DNA of 64,000 nt from Pseudonocardia sp. (GTDB lineage: Bacteria > Actinomycetota > Actinomycetes > Mycobacteriales > Pseudonocardiaceae), in the NCBI GenBank assembly GCA_025869365.1, contig JAOZVV010000056.1:1-64000 (forward strand), given 5' to 3'. Below, piece after piece: positions 1 to 8,049 of this stretch. Each line of letters starts with the position of its first letter. Position 1 is the stretch's first letter. The notes below the pieces were generated by a model that saw only the letters and a list, made by a program, of their open reading frames with translations, searched no databases and had not been told where the DNA came from. The position numbers and the translations under genes are program-made.

Positions 1-42
1 GTTCAGCCTCGACTACCGAGCGCACGCCGCTTGACAACAGCA

Positions 43-291
43 TTAGGCAGCCTCCACGCGCAGGGCGTCCTTGTCGTGCCGGGTGATCCGGCTGTCCCGG
101 GCCACCCCGGCGATGCACGAGTACCAGACGGCGTGCCGGCAGCCCGTCGCGCGACGGTCGATCACGACCGGACCGTCCGCGGAGATCGCGAAGTACGGCC
201 CGATCCGCCCCACCGTCACGGCGGGATCCTCGGCGGCGACCTTCGCGACCGCGGTGTTCTCCGGGACGTCGAGCACGTAGAGCGTGCTCAT
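43..291 (-). CDS. small hypothetical protein in catabolic operon
   Basis: An 82-residue protein whose ATG overlaps the stop of the upstream VOC gene (ATGA, 288-291), so it is probably translationally coupled to it. The sequence starts MSTLYVLDVPEN. It has a central basic and Cys-containing stretch (ATGCRHAVWYSCIAG), no signal peptide, no membrane segment and no motif I recognise. It is the last gene of the VOC transcription unit. Its partner suggests a role in the same aromatic-acid pathway, but that is inference. Function unknown. Confidence 0.6.
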   Translation of the reverse strand: MSTLYVLDVPENTAVAKVAAEDPAVTVGRIGPYFAISADGPVVIDRRATGCRHAVWYSCIAGVARDSRITRHDKDALRVEAA

Positions 292-917
292 CGCGCCGGC
301 TCCCAGTCCGCGGCCCGCTCGACGATCAGCTCGGCCTTGCGCGCCAGCAGCTTGCCGAGGCTCGGCTCCGCCTCGCCGACGACGTCGAGCAGCGCGTCGA
401 TCGTCAGGTTCGCGTCGAGGTCCTCCTGCGGCGTGACCGGCCGCATCGCGCGGGTGATCTCGACCATGTAGCCGTTCGGGTCGTGGGTGTAGATCGACTC
501 GATGGTCTCGTGCTGGATCTGCATCTCCACCGGCCAGGAGCTCGCGTCGAGCCGGCGGCGGTACTCCAGCAGGTCCGGCTCGGAGTCGACGTGGATCGCG
601 AGGTGCCGGGAGCGCACGAAGTACTCCGGGACGTCGGCGCCGAAGCGGGCGTGGACGTCGCCCTTCACACCGGCCTCGCCGGCCACCGACGGGGAGGTGC
701 CGAAGTAGTAGAAGAACGCGATCCGGTCGGCGTTGCCGATGTCGAAGAAGAAGTGGATGAAGTCCGGGTGGTCCTCGGGACCCCAGCCTGCCGCGCAGAT
801 CGAGTGCACGACCGGGAACCCCAGGACGTCCCGGTAGAAGCGGACGGTCGCGGCCGGGTCGAAGGTCGGGAACGCGACGTGATCGACCCCCTGCACCCGG
901 TGGTCCAGCTCGCTCAT
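288..917 (-). CDS. VOC family (glyoxalase/extradiol-type) protein
   Basis: A 209-residue vicinal-oxygen-chelate protein. The N-terminal beta-alpha-beta unit begins VDHVAFPTFDPAATVRFYRD. Candidate metal ligands are His in DHVAF, His in HLAIHVDS and Glu in YMVEITR, the usual H/H/E pattern of one VOC metal site. The C-terminal 40 residues are helical and charged, outside the core fold. Family members include extradiol dioxygenases, glyoxalases and epimerases, and the substrate cannot be read from sequence. It is transcribed away from a leader with a short palindrome at 974-987 and is followed by the overlapping 82-residue gene. The neighbourhood suggests an aromatic breakdown step. Confidence 0.85.
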   Translation of the reverse strand: MSELDHRVQGVDHVAFPTFDPAATVRFYRDVLGFPVVHSICAAGWGPEDHPDFIHFFFDIGNADRIAFFYYFGTSPSVAGEAGVKGDVHARFGADVPEYFVRSRHLAIHVDSEPDLLEYRRRLDASSWPVEMQIQHETIESIYTHDPNGYMVEITRAMRPVTPQEDLDANLTIDALLDVVGEAEPSLGKLLARKAELIVERAADWEPAR

Positions 918-973
918 GTACTGCCTCCTCGTCGTTCGTACGACACCGACGGTACGCCGGTCTCTACGATTGA

Positions 974-987
974 GTCAACAGTTTGAC
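974..987. promoter_or_regulatory. short inverted repeat upstream of VOC gene
   Basis: GTCAA-CAGT-TTGAC forms a 5-bp inverted repeat about 57 bp upstream of the VOC start codon. Size and place suit a repressor operator. The neighbouring TetR regulator is the obvious candidate binder, but this is inference. A GTCAA-GG-TTGAC variant occurs at 5857-5868 in the divergent promoter region of the same locus. Confidence 0.35.
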
Positions 988-1010
988 ACATGTGATGGAG
1001 GACCGGAAAA

Positions 1011-1037
1011 GGGCCCTCCACCTGCGGTGGAGGGCCC
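1011..1037 (-). terminator. strong hairpin after tetR gene
   Basis: A perfect 12-bp stem (GGGCCCTCCACC / GGTGGAGGGCCC) with a 3-nt TGC loop lies directly downstream of the minus-strand tetR stop at 1062. A run of A on the plus strand (1007-1010) becomes a short T run on the transcript side. It fits an intrinsic terminator closing the 5.8-1.1 kb minus-strand group before the VOC promoter. Confidence 0.7.
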
Positions 1038-1061
1038 GGTCAGAGGCCGAGTGAACGGCGG

Positions 1062-1838
1062 TCAGAGGTCGAGGACGCGTTCGAGATGGTCGAGGTCCTG
1101 GCGGAGCTGCTTCAGTGCCGCGGCCGGCCCGCCGCCGTCGAGGGCCTGGTGGTCCGGCCGCTGCAGGGCGCCCACCGCCATGTCCGCGAACTGGCCGACG
1201 ACCGTGTCCGCACCGGCCGGCCCGCCGTCGTGGTACCACCAGGCCACCCAGTTGCACATGCCCAGCACCCCGAGCGCGGCGACCCGCGGATCGACCGGGC
1301 GGAACAACCCGGCCCGGACCCCGTCGTCGACGACGCCGGCGACCGCCTTCAGCACGGCGCGGCGGCTCGCGTCGTAGGCCGCGGTGAGCTCGGCGGGCAG
1401 TTCGGCCTCGGAGCGGATCAGCAGCCGGAAGCGGTCCGGCTGGCGCGTGTGCCGAGCGACGATGATCTCGACGATCCCCCGCAGCTGGGCCGCCGGATCG
1501 AGACCGGGCCGGGCCAGCAGCGCGTTCACGTCCTCGAGCGGGCCGTCCGTGACCTCGGTGACCAGCTTCGCGAGCAGCTCGTCCTTGCTCTTGACGTAGT
1601 AGTAGAGCGCCGGCCGGGTGATCCCCAGCGCGTCGGCGATGTCCTGCAGGCTCGTCCCGGCGAACCCGCGCTCGGCGAAGAGCCGGGTGGCGTGCTCGTA
1701 GATCTCGTTCTCCACGAGCTCGCGACGGGCGGTGCTGCTCGCCCGCACGGGCGCGGCGCCACCCCCGGTGCCCCCGGTGCCCCCGGTGCCCCGACGGGGT
1801 GCCGCCTTCCGTCCCGCGCGCGGTGCGCTGCCACTCAT
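1062..1838 (-). CDS. TetR family transcriptional regulator
   Basis: A 258-residue TetR regulator. The start is MSGSAPRAG. After about 40 disordered basic and Gly/Thr-rich residues comes the TetR HTH (ENEIYEHATRLFAERGFAGT, then LQDIADALGITRPALYYYVK). The C-terminal ligand domain carries a KstR2/TetR_C-like helical segment and a Trp-rich WVAWWYHDGG stretch. A longer reading frame continues upstream through the isomerase gene but has no domain support. It lies downstream of the maleate-isomerase-like gene, so it is probably the local regulator of the ligase/monooxygenase/hyuAB locus, with inverted repeats at 5829-5891 and 974-987 as candidate targets. Confidence 0.85.
   Translation of the reverse strand: MSGSAPRAGRKAAPRRGTGGTGGTGGGAAPVRASSTARRELVENEIYEHATRLFAERGFAGTSLQDIADALGITRPALYYYVKSKDELLAKLVTEVTDGPLEDVNALLARPGLDPAAQLRGIVEIIVARHTRQPDRFRLLIRSEAELPAELTAAYDASRRAVLKAVAGVVDDGVRAGLFRPVDPRVAALGVLGMCNWVAWWYHDGGPAGADTVVGQFADMAVGALQRPDHQALDGGGPAAALKQLRQDLDHLERVLDL
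1762..1788. repeat. 9-bp tandem repeat inside tetR
   Basis: Three perfect copies of CCCCCGGTG encode the GTGGTGGTGG linker at residues 18-27 of the TetR protein. The unit is a multiple of three, so copy-number change would lengthen or shorten the disordered N-terminal tail without a frameshift. Confidence 0.7.
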
Positions 1839-1878
1839 GGCGCGATCGTAGGCGGCGGACCCGCCGGGGGCGCGGGCC

Positions 1879-2619
1879 TCACGCCGGACCCGCGAGCAGC
1901 CGGCCGGCGCCGGGGAGCACCGGGTCCAGGCCGAGGTGGGTGAGCAGCGCGTACGCGCCGGCGGTGGCGGCGGAGAGGACCGGCAGCCCGAACTCCTCCT
2001 CGGCCGGGGCGACCAGCTCCAGCGACGGCATCTGCACGCAGGCCGAGATGACCAGCGCGTCCGCGCCGGACAGGTCCAGCCCGCGCGCGGCCTCCAGCAC
2101 CCGGTCACCGGGGATGCACCCGACCTCGGCGTTGTCCCCGACCTCGAGCGCCGCCCAGTCCACGACCGTGAACCCCTCGGACTCCAGGTACCCGACGACC
2201 TGCTCGGCCAGCGGCCGCAGGTAGGGCGTGACCAGCGCGATCCGCCGGGCGCCGAGGGCGTGCAGACCCTCCACGAGTGCGCCGGCGCTGGAGAGCACCA
2301 CCGTCTCGATCTTCGCAGCGTCGATCTGCCCGCGTACCGTCTTCTCGACCCGCTGGTGCTCGCCCGGCCCCTGCGCCATCAGCGCGACCAGGCAGGCGTA
2401 GAGCAGGGCGTCGACGCGGGCGTCCGCCAGCTCGTCGACGCACCGCTCCCGCTGGGCGTTCATCGCCTTCAGCTCCTCCGGCGACACCTGGTGCATCCGC
2501 ATCCGGCTGGAGTGGAAGGAGAACCGCTCCCCGGCGTGCCGGGCCAGCAGGGCCGGTACCTCGGTCTCGACGGTCACGTTGGAGCTGGGGACGACCAGCC
2601 CGATCCGGTACAGGCTCAC
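1879..2619 (-). CDS. maleate isomerase / Asp-Glu racemase superfamily protein
   Basis: A 246-residue protein starting at GTG, which overlaps the ligase stop (GTGA). The N-terminus is LYRIGLVVPSSNVTVETEVP, typical of maleate cis-trans isomerases and arylmalonate decarboxylases. The two catalytic cysteines expected for the family are visible in YACLVALMAQG (Cys in the first half) and ISACVQMPS (second half). Family members interconvert maleate and fumarate or racemise or decarboxylate related diacids. In this operon it could handle a C4 product of ring cleavage (gentisate- or nicotinate-type routes), which is inference. Confidence 0.8.
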   Translation of the reverse strand: MSLYRIGLVVPSSNVTVETEVPALLARHAGERFSFHSSRMRMHQVSPEELKAMNAQRERCVDELADARVDALLYACLVALMAQGPGEHQRVEKTVRGQIDAAKIETVVLSSAGALVEGLHALGARRIALVTPYLRPLAEQVVGYLESEGFTVVDWAALEVGDNAEVGCIPGDRVLEAARGLDLSGADALVISACVQMPSLELVAPAEEEFGLPVLSAATAGAYALLTHLGLDPVLPGAGRLLAGPA

Positions 2620-4256
2620 AGCACTCCCACTCTCTGCGCGATCTCGTGCTCGATCTTGCGTGCGACGTCCGCGGCCAGGGCCTTCTTGTCGATCTTGCCG
2701 ACGAGCGTGCGCGGGATCTCGGCGAGATGCTCGATGCGCTCGGGCCACTTGAACTTCGCGACGTCCAGCGCGGCGAAGTGCTCCCGGACCTCGGGCAGGG
2801 TCAGCTCCGCGCCGCGGACCACCACGTACGCGCAGGTCCGCTCGCCGAGGCGTGGATCCGGCATGGCGACGACGGCCACCGACGCGACCCGCGGATGGCG
2901 GAGCAGCAGCAGCTCGACCTCCTCGGCGTTGATCTTCTCCCCGCCCCGGTTGATCAGGTCCTTGATCCGGCCCTCGATCGAGACGTAGTACTCCCCCTCG
3001 ATCTCCACGAGCGAGGCGAGGTCGCCGGTGCGGTAGAAGCCGTCCGGGGTGAAGGCGCGGGCGTTGTGCTCGGGGGCGTCGAAGTAGCCGCGCAGCGTGT
3101 ACGGCCCACGGCAGCACAGCTCACCGATCTCGCCCGGCGACACCTCCGTCTCCCCGTCCGGTTCGAGGATCCGAACCTCGTCCAGGCCCGAGAGCGGCGT
3201 GCCGACGGTCGTCGCGCGGGCCTCGCGCGGCGTGCCGGGCCGGGTGGTGAGGAAGAGCCCCTCGCCCATCCCGAACAGCTGCCCGGACCAGAGCCCGCGG
3301 GCCTCCAGCCCGTCGAACAGGGCGGGCGGGACCTTGCTGCCGGAGAGGACCACCTGGGTGACCGCCGCGGTGGCCGCGCCGAAGTCCGGATGGTCCGCGG
3401 CGCGGTAGTGCCCGTGCCCGAGCAGCACGTGCGTGGCGCCCTCGCTGGCCATCAGCGGCAGGGACTCGTCGAGATCGGGGGTGCCCAGGACCAGGCAGGC
3501 ACCCACGCTGTGGGCGCCGTGCACCGCGCAGACGATCCCGGCGTTGTGGATGATCGGGATCAGGTGCGCGACGCGCGTCCGCGGCGTCCAGCCCCAGGAC
3601 CGGGCGTACTCGGCGGCGTTGTACCAGTACTCGGCGTGTCGCCGCGGGATCAGCTTGGGGACGCCGGTGGTGCCGCCGGAGAGCTGGTGGACCGCGACGT
3701 CGTCGGGGTCGATCTCCGACTGGACGGCCTCCACCAGCGCCCGGGCCGCGGCCGGGTCCGCCGCCGCACCGGTGGGGTACGGGAGGTCACCGAGCACCAG
3801 GACGTGGCGCAGCGTGGGATGGCCCCCGGCCTGCCGGCGGGCGAACGCGACCAGATCGACGCCCCGGGTGCCGGGCTCGACCAGGTGGGCCACCGCCCCG
3901 ATCCGCCGGCTGATCTCGCCGACCTCGTGCCCGCGGTGCGCGGCGAGCGTGGCCACGGGGACCAGGCCGGCCTTGAGCACCCCGTACCAGGCGACGACGG
4001 CCTCCAGCCGGTTCGTCACCTGGAACAGGACGGGGTCGCCGGGTCGTAACCCGAGCGCGGCCAGCCCGGCGGCGAGCAGATCCGTGCGCAGGTCCAGCTC
4101 GGCGTAGGTGAGCCGGCCGTCCAGGGCCGCGACGGCGTCGCGCTCCGGATGGGCGAGGGCGACGCGGTGCAGCTCGGTGCCGATCGTGGCGGTGCCCCAC
4201 AGCCCGGCGGCACGGTAGGCGCGGACGGCGTCCTCGGGGTACGGGACGAGCCTCAT
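2616..4256 (-). CDS. aryl acid AMP/CoA ligase (DhbE/EntE-like, salicylate-type)
   Basis: A 546-residue ANL-superfamily adenylating enzyme. It has the P-loop-like QLSGGTTGVPKLIPR, the A5-type GMGEGLF, the hinge region YRTGDLASL and the C-terminal lysine motif TLVGKIDKKAL. The architecture (PYPEDAVRAYRAAGLW at the N-terminus, GGEKINAEEVE near the end) matches 2,3-dihydroxybenzoate/salicylate-AMP ligases (DhbE, EntE, SdgA) better than fatty acyl-CoA ligases. No carrier protein is present, so transfer to CoA is more likely than siderophore synthesis. It overlaps the FAD monooxygenase by 4 bp. With that enzyme it would form an aryl-CoA hydroxylation route of the SdgA/SdgC kind. The substrate is an inference. 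Confidence 0.85.
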   Translation of the reverse strand: MRLVPYPEDAVRAYRAAGLWGTATIGTELHRVALAHPERDAVAALDGRLTYAELDLRTDLLAAGLAALGLRPGDPVLFQVTNRLEAVVAWYGVLKAGLVPVATLAAHRGHEVGEISRRIGAVAHLVEPGTRGVDLVAFARRQAGGHPTLRHVLVLGDLPYPTGAAADPAAARALVEAVQSEIDPDDVAVHQLSGGTTGVPKLIPRRHAEYWYNAAEYARSWGWTPRTRVAHLIPIIHNAGIVCAVHGAHSVGACLVLGTPDLDESLPLMASEGATHVLLGHGHYRAADHPDFGAATAAVTQVVLSGSKVPPALFDGLEARGLWSGQLFGMGEGLFLTTRPGTPREARATTVGTPLSGLDEVRILEPDGETEVSPGEIGELCCRGPYTLRGYFDAPEHNARAFTPDGFYRTGDLASLVEIEGEYYVSIEGRIKDLINRGGEKINAEEVELLLLRHPRVASVAVVAMPDPRLGERTCAYVVVRGAELTLPEVREHFAALDVAKFKWPERIEHLAEIPRTLVGKIDKKALAADVARKIEHEIAQRVGVL

Positions 4257-5788
4257 GCGGACTCCTCGGTGAGCACTACCAGGTCGGTACGGCCGCTGAC
4301 CAGCCCGGCCACCAGATCATCCCGTAACGCGGCCGGTCCCTCCACCGCCGTCAGCACGCCCGACTCCAGGCGCACCCGCTCGGCCACGTCCAGGCGGGTG
4401 AGCAGGGCCGGACGGTCGGCGGGGCCGGTGAGCCGGACACCGCCGGTGCCGCGCGCGCGGGCGACGAGCGCGTCGCCCGCCGGCGACCACGGGTCGTCGA
4501 GATCGGACGCCAACGGCACCAGGTCCGGGACCGTCGTGCGATCCGGGAACGTGCGGTTCCCGTGCGTCAGCGGGCTCGCGAGCACCCGCTCCGCGAGGCC
4601 GTCCGGGCCCGGGAGCTCTTCGGCGGGCGCGCCCGCGTACTGCTGCAGGGCGGCGTGGACGACGTCGGGTGCGGTCACGGCGAACCGGTCCAGCGGCACG
4701 TTCCCGGCGCGGGACATGTAGGCCACCATGAGGCGCTCGACGGGCAGCTCCGTGCGCGAGGGGAACGACTCCCACCACAGCTGGCTGCGCCGGGCCAGCT
4801 CCTGCAGCCGCTCGACGGACGGCCTGCGCACCTGCTCGTAGCGGGCGAACGCCGCCGCCCGGTCCGGCTCGGCGCGCAGGGCGTCGACCAGCGCGATCGC
4901 ATCCTCCATCGCCAGCTTGGTGCCGGAGCCGATCGAGAAGTGCGCGGTGTGCGCCGCGTCGCCGAGCAGCACGGTGTTCCCCTCCGACCAGCGCTCTGTC
5001 CGGACGGTGCGGAAGCGCAGCCAGCGGGTGCGGTTGCCGATCAGCGGCCGCCCGCGCAGCTGCTCGGCGAACACTCCCTCCAGATAGCGCAGCGACGTCT
5101 CGTCGGAGGCGTCGAAGGGGGTGGCCTCGACCTCCAGCGCCGCGGTGGAGGCGTCGAACCCGGCGCGCCGCCAGGTCCGTTCGTCGGTCTCGACGAGGAA
5201 CGTCGAGCGGCCGCCGGAGTACGGGTAGGCATGGGTGACGAACACCCCGTGCTCGGTCTCCACCGGGGCGAAGACGGCGTCGTCGAGCGGGAAGTCCGCG
5301 CCGCACCACAGGTAGAGGCCCTTGCCGACCTCGACCCGGCCGCCGAACGGCCCGCGCTCCCGGGTGGCGCTGCTGACCCCGTCCGCGGCGACGACCACGT
5401 CTGCGTCGAGCTCGCCGGCCGTGCGGCGGGACCCGAACTCGAGCTCGACGCCGGCCTTCTCCGCGTGCCGCTGCAGCACGCCGAGCAGCTCGGTGCGGGC
5501 CAGGCCGACCAGCCGGTCGTTGCGCACCCGGGTGACGTGCGGCCCGACCTGCATCGTCATGTCGTGCCGCAGCCCGGCGGCCACGAGCTCGTGCAACGTG
5601 TCCGGGTCCGCGGCCTCCAGCCGGCGCTGCGTGCCGGCGGCGAGTCCGACGCCGAACCCGAACGTCGTGTCCGGGTCGCCCTGCTCGTGGACCCGGACCT
5701 CGCACGCGGGGTTCGCGAGCTTCAGCAGGCGGGCGGCGTAGAGCCCGCCAGGCCCACCGCCCAGCACCGCGACCCGTCGTAGCTGCAT
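4253..5788 (-). CDS. FAD-dependent monooxygenase, salicylyl/anthraniloyl-CoA hydroxylase-like
   Basis: A 511-residue group A flavoprotein monooxygenase. The N-terminal dinucleotide fold is VAVLGGGPGGLYAARLLK, with DVVVAADGVSS in the middle and the second FAD motif NTVLLGDAAHTAHFSIGSG. The sequence FGFGVGLAAGTQRRLE and the LWWESFPSRTELP segment resemble the monooxygenase half of salicylyl-CoA 5-hydroxylase and anthraniloyl-CoA monooxygenase. Those bifunctional proteins (about 780 residues) carry a C-terminal old-yellow-enzyme domain that is absent here. It is the first gene of the minus-strand operon and is divergent from hyuA. I infer aryl-CoA ring hydroxylation. Confidence 0.8.
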   Translation of the reverse strand: MQLRRVAVLGGGPGGLYAARLLKLANPACEVRVHEQGDPDTTFGFGVGLAAGTQRRLEAADPDTLHELVAAGLRHDMTMQVGPHVTRVRNDRLVGLARTELLGVLQRHAEKAGVELEFGSRRTAGELDADVVVAADGVSSATRERGPFGGRVEVGKGLYLWCGADFPLDDAVFAPVETEHGVFVTHAYPYSGGRSTFLVETDERTWRRAGFDASTAALEVEATPFDASDETSLRYLEGVFAEQLRGRPLIGNRTRWLRFRTVRTERWSEGNTVLLGDAAHTAHFSIGSGTKLAMEDAIALVDALRAEPDRAAAFARYEQVRRPSVERLQELARRSQLWWESFPSRTELPVERLMVAYMSRAGNVPLDRFAVTAPDVVHAALQQYAGAPAEELPGPDGLAERVLASPLTHGNRTFPDRTTVPDLVPLASDLDDPWSPAGDALVARARGTGGVRLTGPADRPALLTRLDVAERVRLESGVLTAVEGPAALRDDLVAGLVSGRTDLVVLTEESA

Positions 5789-5828
5789 CGCCAGACCTCC
5801 GTACGCACGTATTTTGACTTGCTCGTTT

Positions 5829-5893
5829 ACTATTCGACACTTTGGCAGACGTCCTCGTCAAGGTTGACTTCTGTCGGATGTGTTGAATAGTCT
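5829..5893. promoter_or_regulatory. divergent promoter region with 12-bp dyad
   Basis: The sequence GTGTYGAATAGT occurs on the plus strand at 5880-5891 and, inverted with one mismatch, at 5829-5840. Each copy covers a probable -10 region. For hyuA a promoter TTGACT (5864-5869), 18-bp spacer, TAGTCT (5888-5893) is visible. GTCAAGGTTGAC (5857-5868) is a second small palindrome over the -35. The symmetry suggests one regulator, perhaps the local TetR, controls both directions. Confidence 0.55.
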
Positions 5894-5937
5894 ACGCAAC
5901 CGTTAGCCCTGACCCACTGCGCGAAGGAGCGCCTGCC

Positions 5938-8049
5938 ATGGCCTATGTCATCGGCGTGGACGTGGGCGGCACGTTCACCGACGCCGTGCTCGACGACGAC
6001 GCCGGGACCGTGCTCGCCGCGAAGTCCCCGTCCACCCCGCCGGACTACTCGCGGGGCGTGCTGGACGTGCTGGAACTGCTCGCCGAACAGCTCGGCCGGA
6101 GCCTGCCGGAGATGCTGGCGGACACCCACCACATCGCCCACGGCACGACCTCGTCGCTCAACGCGCTGGTCATGGGCGACGTGCCCCCGGTCGGCTTCCT
6201 CACCACGAAGGGCCACCGCGACTCGATCTTCATCATGAACGTCGAGGGGCGCTACCTCGGACGTTCGCCGCACGAGCTGCAGAACGTCCTGGGCCAGGAC
6301 AAGCAGCACGGGCTGATCCCGAAGCGGCACGCGCTGGAGGTGACCGAGCGGATCGACCGGGACGGCACGGTCGTCGTCGCGCTCGACGAGGACGAGGCAC
6401 GCGCCGCGATCCGCTCCCTGGTCGCGGACGGCGTCCGGGCGATCGCCGTCTCGCTGCTGTGGTCGTTCCGCAACCCGGCCCACGAGCGCCGGCTGCGCGA
6501 GCTGATCGCCGAGGTGGACCCGGAGCTCTTCGTGGCGCTGTCCAGCGAGGTCAGCCCGCGGATCCGGGAGTTCGCCCGCAACGCCACGACGATCATGAGC
6601 ACCCAGATCGGGCCCGGTCTGCGGGACTACCTCTCCACCCTGGAGTCCACGCTGCGGGAGAACAGCCTCGCCGGCCCGCTGCTGGTCATGCAGAGCAACG
6701 GGGGCGCGGTGGCCGCGGCCGAGGCCCCGGCCACCGCGATCAGCACCGTCGGTTCCGTGCTCACCGGCGGCGTGGTCGGGTCCGTCGCCCTGGGCCGCCA
6801 GCTCGGCCACCGCAACATCATCTCGACCGACGTCGGCGGCACGACGTTCCTCGCCGGGCTCATCGTCGACGGCGAGCCGGTCCGGGACACCACCACGGTG
6901 ATCAACCACCACCCGATCAACGTGCCCACCCTGCGGGTCGACGCCATCGGCTCGGGCGGCGGCGCCATCGCCTGGCTCGATGCCGGCGGGAACCTGCGGA
7001 TCGGCCCGCACAGCGCGCAGGCCGTGCCGGGTCCCGCCTGCTACGGCAACGGCGGGACGGAGCCGACCAACACCGACGCGAACCTGGTGCTGGGCATCCT
7101 CCCGGAGCGCGGCCTGCTCGGCGGGCGCAAGCCCCTCTCCCTCGAGCTCGCCCGGCAGGCGATCGACATCCGGATCGCCAAGCCCCTGGGGCTGACGGTC
7201 GAGGAGGCCGCAGCCGCGATCTACACCGTGCAGAACGCGCAGACCGGCGACCTGCTGCGCAAGACCGTGGTCGAGGCGGGCCACGACCCGCGCGACTTCG
7301 TGCTCTACGCGTTCGGCGGGGCCGGCCCCGCGCACTGCGCCGGGTACGCGGCCGAGGTCGGCGTCGACGAGGTCGTCGTCCCGCTCGGGCCGGTGGCCTC
7401 CGCGTTCTCCGCGTTCGGCCTGGCGTCCTCGGACATCGTGCTGGCCGCCGAGCTGTCCGACCCGACCGTCGTACCGTTCGACCCCACCCGCGCCGAGCGC
7501 AACTTCGCCGACCTGGAACAGCGGGTCCGCGACGGCCTGGCGCGCCAGGGCGTGCGGTTCGAGACCGTGCAGGTGCACCGCGAGATCGACATGCGGTACA
7601 CGATGCAGCTCGCCGAGCTCACCGCCCCGGTCGCGAACGGGCCGCTGGACATCACCGCGATCGAGGCCGCCGCGGCCGCGTTCGAGAAGCGCTACGCCGA
7701 GATGTTCGGCAAGGACGCCGGCTTCCGCGAGGCCGGGATCCAGGCGATCACCTTCCGGGTGCGCGGGGTCGGCGTCCTGCCCTTCAGCCCCGAGCTGCCG
7801 ACGGTCGCCGAGGCCACCGGGCCGGCGGAGCCCGCGAGCAGGCGACCGGTCTGCCTCGCCGCGGCGGCCGGGTTCGTGGACACGCCGGTCTACGACTACC
7901 GCGAGCTGCGCGCGGGCCACGTCCTGACGGGGCCCGCCGTCGTCGAGGTGCCCACCACCACCGTCGTGCTCCCCGCCGGCACGACGGGCACGGTCGATCA
8001 CCTCGGCAGCCTCACCATCCGCACCGCGCCCGCAGGGAGTCCGTCATGA
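5938..8049 (+). CDS. hyuA: hydantoinase/oxoprolinase subunit A (HyuA; acetone-carboxylase beta-like)
   Basis: A 703-residue HyuA protein. The N-terminal ASKHA-type phosphate motif is VIGVDVGGTFTDAVLDD. AHGTTSSLNALV follows, then the central STDVGGTTFLAGLI and the late FGGAGPAHCAGYAAEVG, all standard for N-methylhydantoinase A and the ATP-using subunits of acetone/acetophenone carboxylases. It overlaps hyuB by 4 bp, and the pair would form one ATP-dependent enzyme. Substrates in this superfamily range from hydantoins and 5-oxoproline to ketones. The flanking aryl-CoA genes point to carboxylation or hydrolysis of an aromatic-related compound, which is inference. Confidence 0.9.
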   Translation: MAYVIGVDVGGTFTDAVLDDDAGTVLAAKSPSTPPDYSRGVLDVLELLAEQLGRSLPEMLADTHHIAHGTTSSLNALVMGDVPPVGFLTTKGHRDSIFIMNVEGRYLGRSPHELQNVLGQDKQHGLIPKRHALEVTERIDRDGTVVVALDEDEARAAIRSLVADGVRAIAVSLLWSFRNPAHERRLRELIAEVDPELFVALSSEVSPRIREFARNATTIMSTQIGPGLRDYLSTLESTLRENSLAGPLLVMQSNGGAVAAAEAPATAISTVGSVLTGGVVGSVALGRQLGHRNIISTDVGGTTFLAGLIVDGEPVRDTTTVINHHPINVPTLRVDAIGSGGGAIAWLDAGGNLRIGPHSAQAVPGPACYGNGGTEPTNTDANLVLGILPERGLLGGRKPLSLELARQAIDIRIAKPLGLTVEEAAAAIYTVQNAQTGDLLRKTVVEAGHDPRDFVLYAFGGAGPAHCAGYAAEVGVDEVVVPLGPVASAFSAFGLASSDIVLAAELSDPTVVPFDPTRAERNFADLEQRVRDGLARQGVRFETVQVHREIDMRYTMQLAELTAPVANGPLDITAIEAAAAAFEKRYAEMFGKDAGFREAGIQAITFRVRGVGVLPFSPELPTVAEATGPAEPASRRPVCLAAAAGFVDTPVYDYRELRAGHVLTGPAVVEVPTTTVVLPAGTTGTVDHLGSLTIRTAPAGSPS

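Noticed and set aside
2277-4049. 590-codon plus-strand frame opposite the aryl ligase
   Set aside because: It is the high-GC antisense shadow of the ligase and shows only Arg/Gly/Pro-rich low-complexity sequence.
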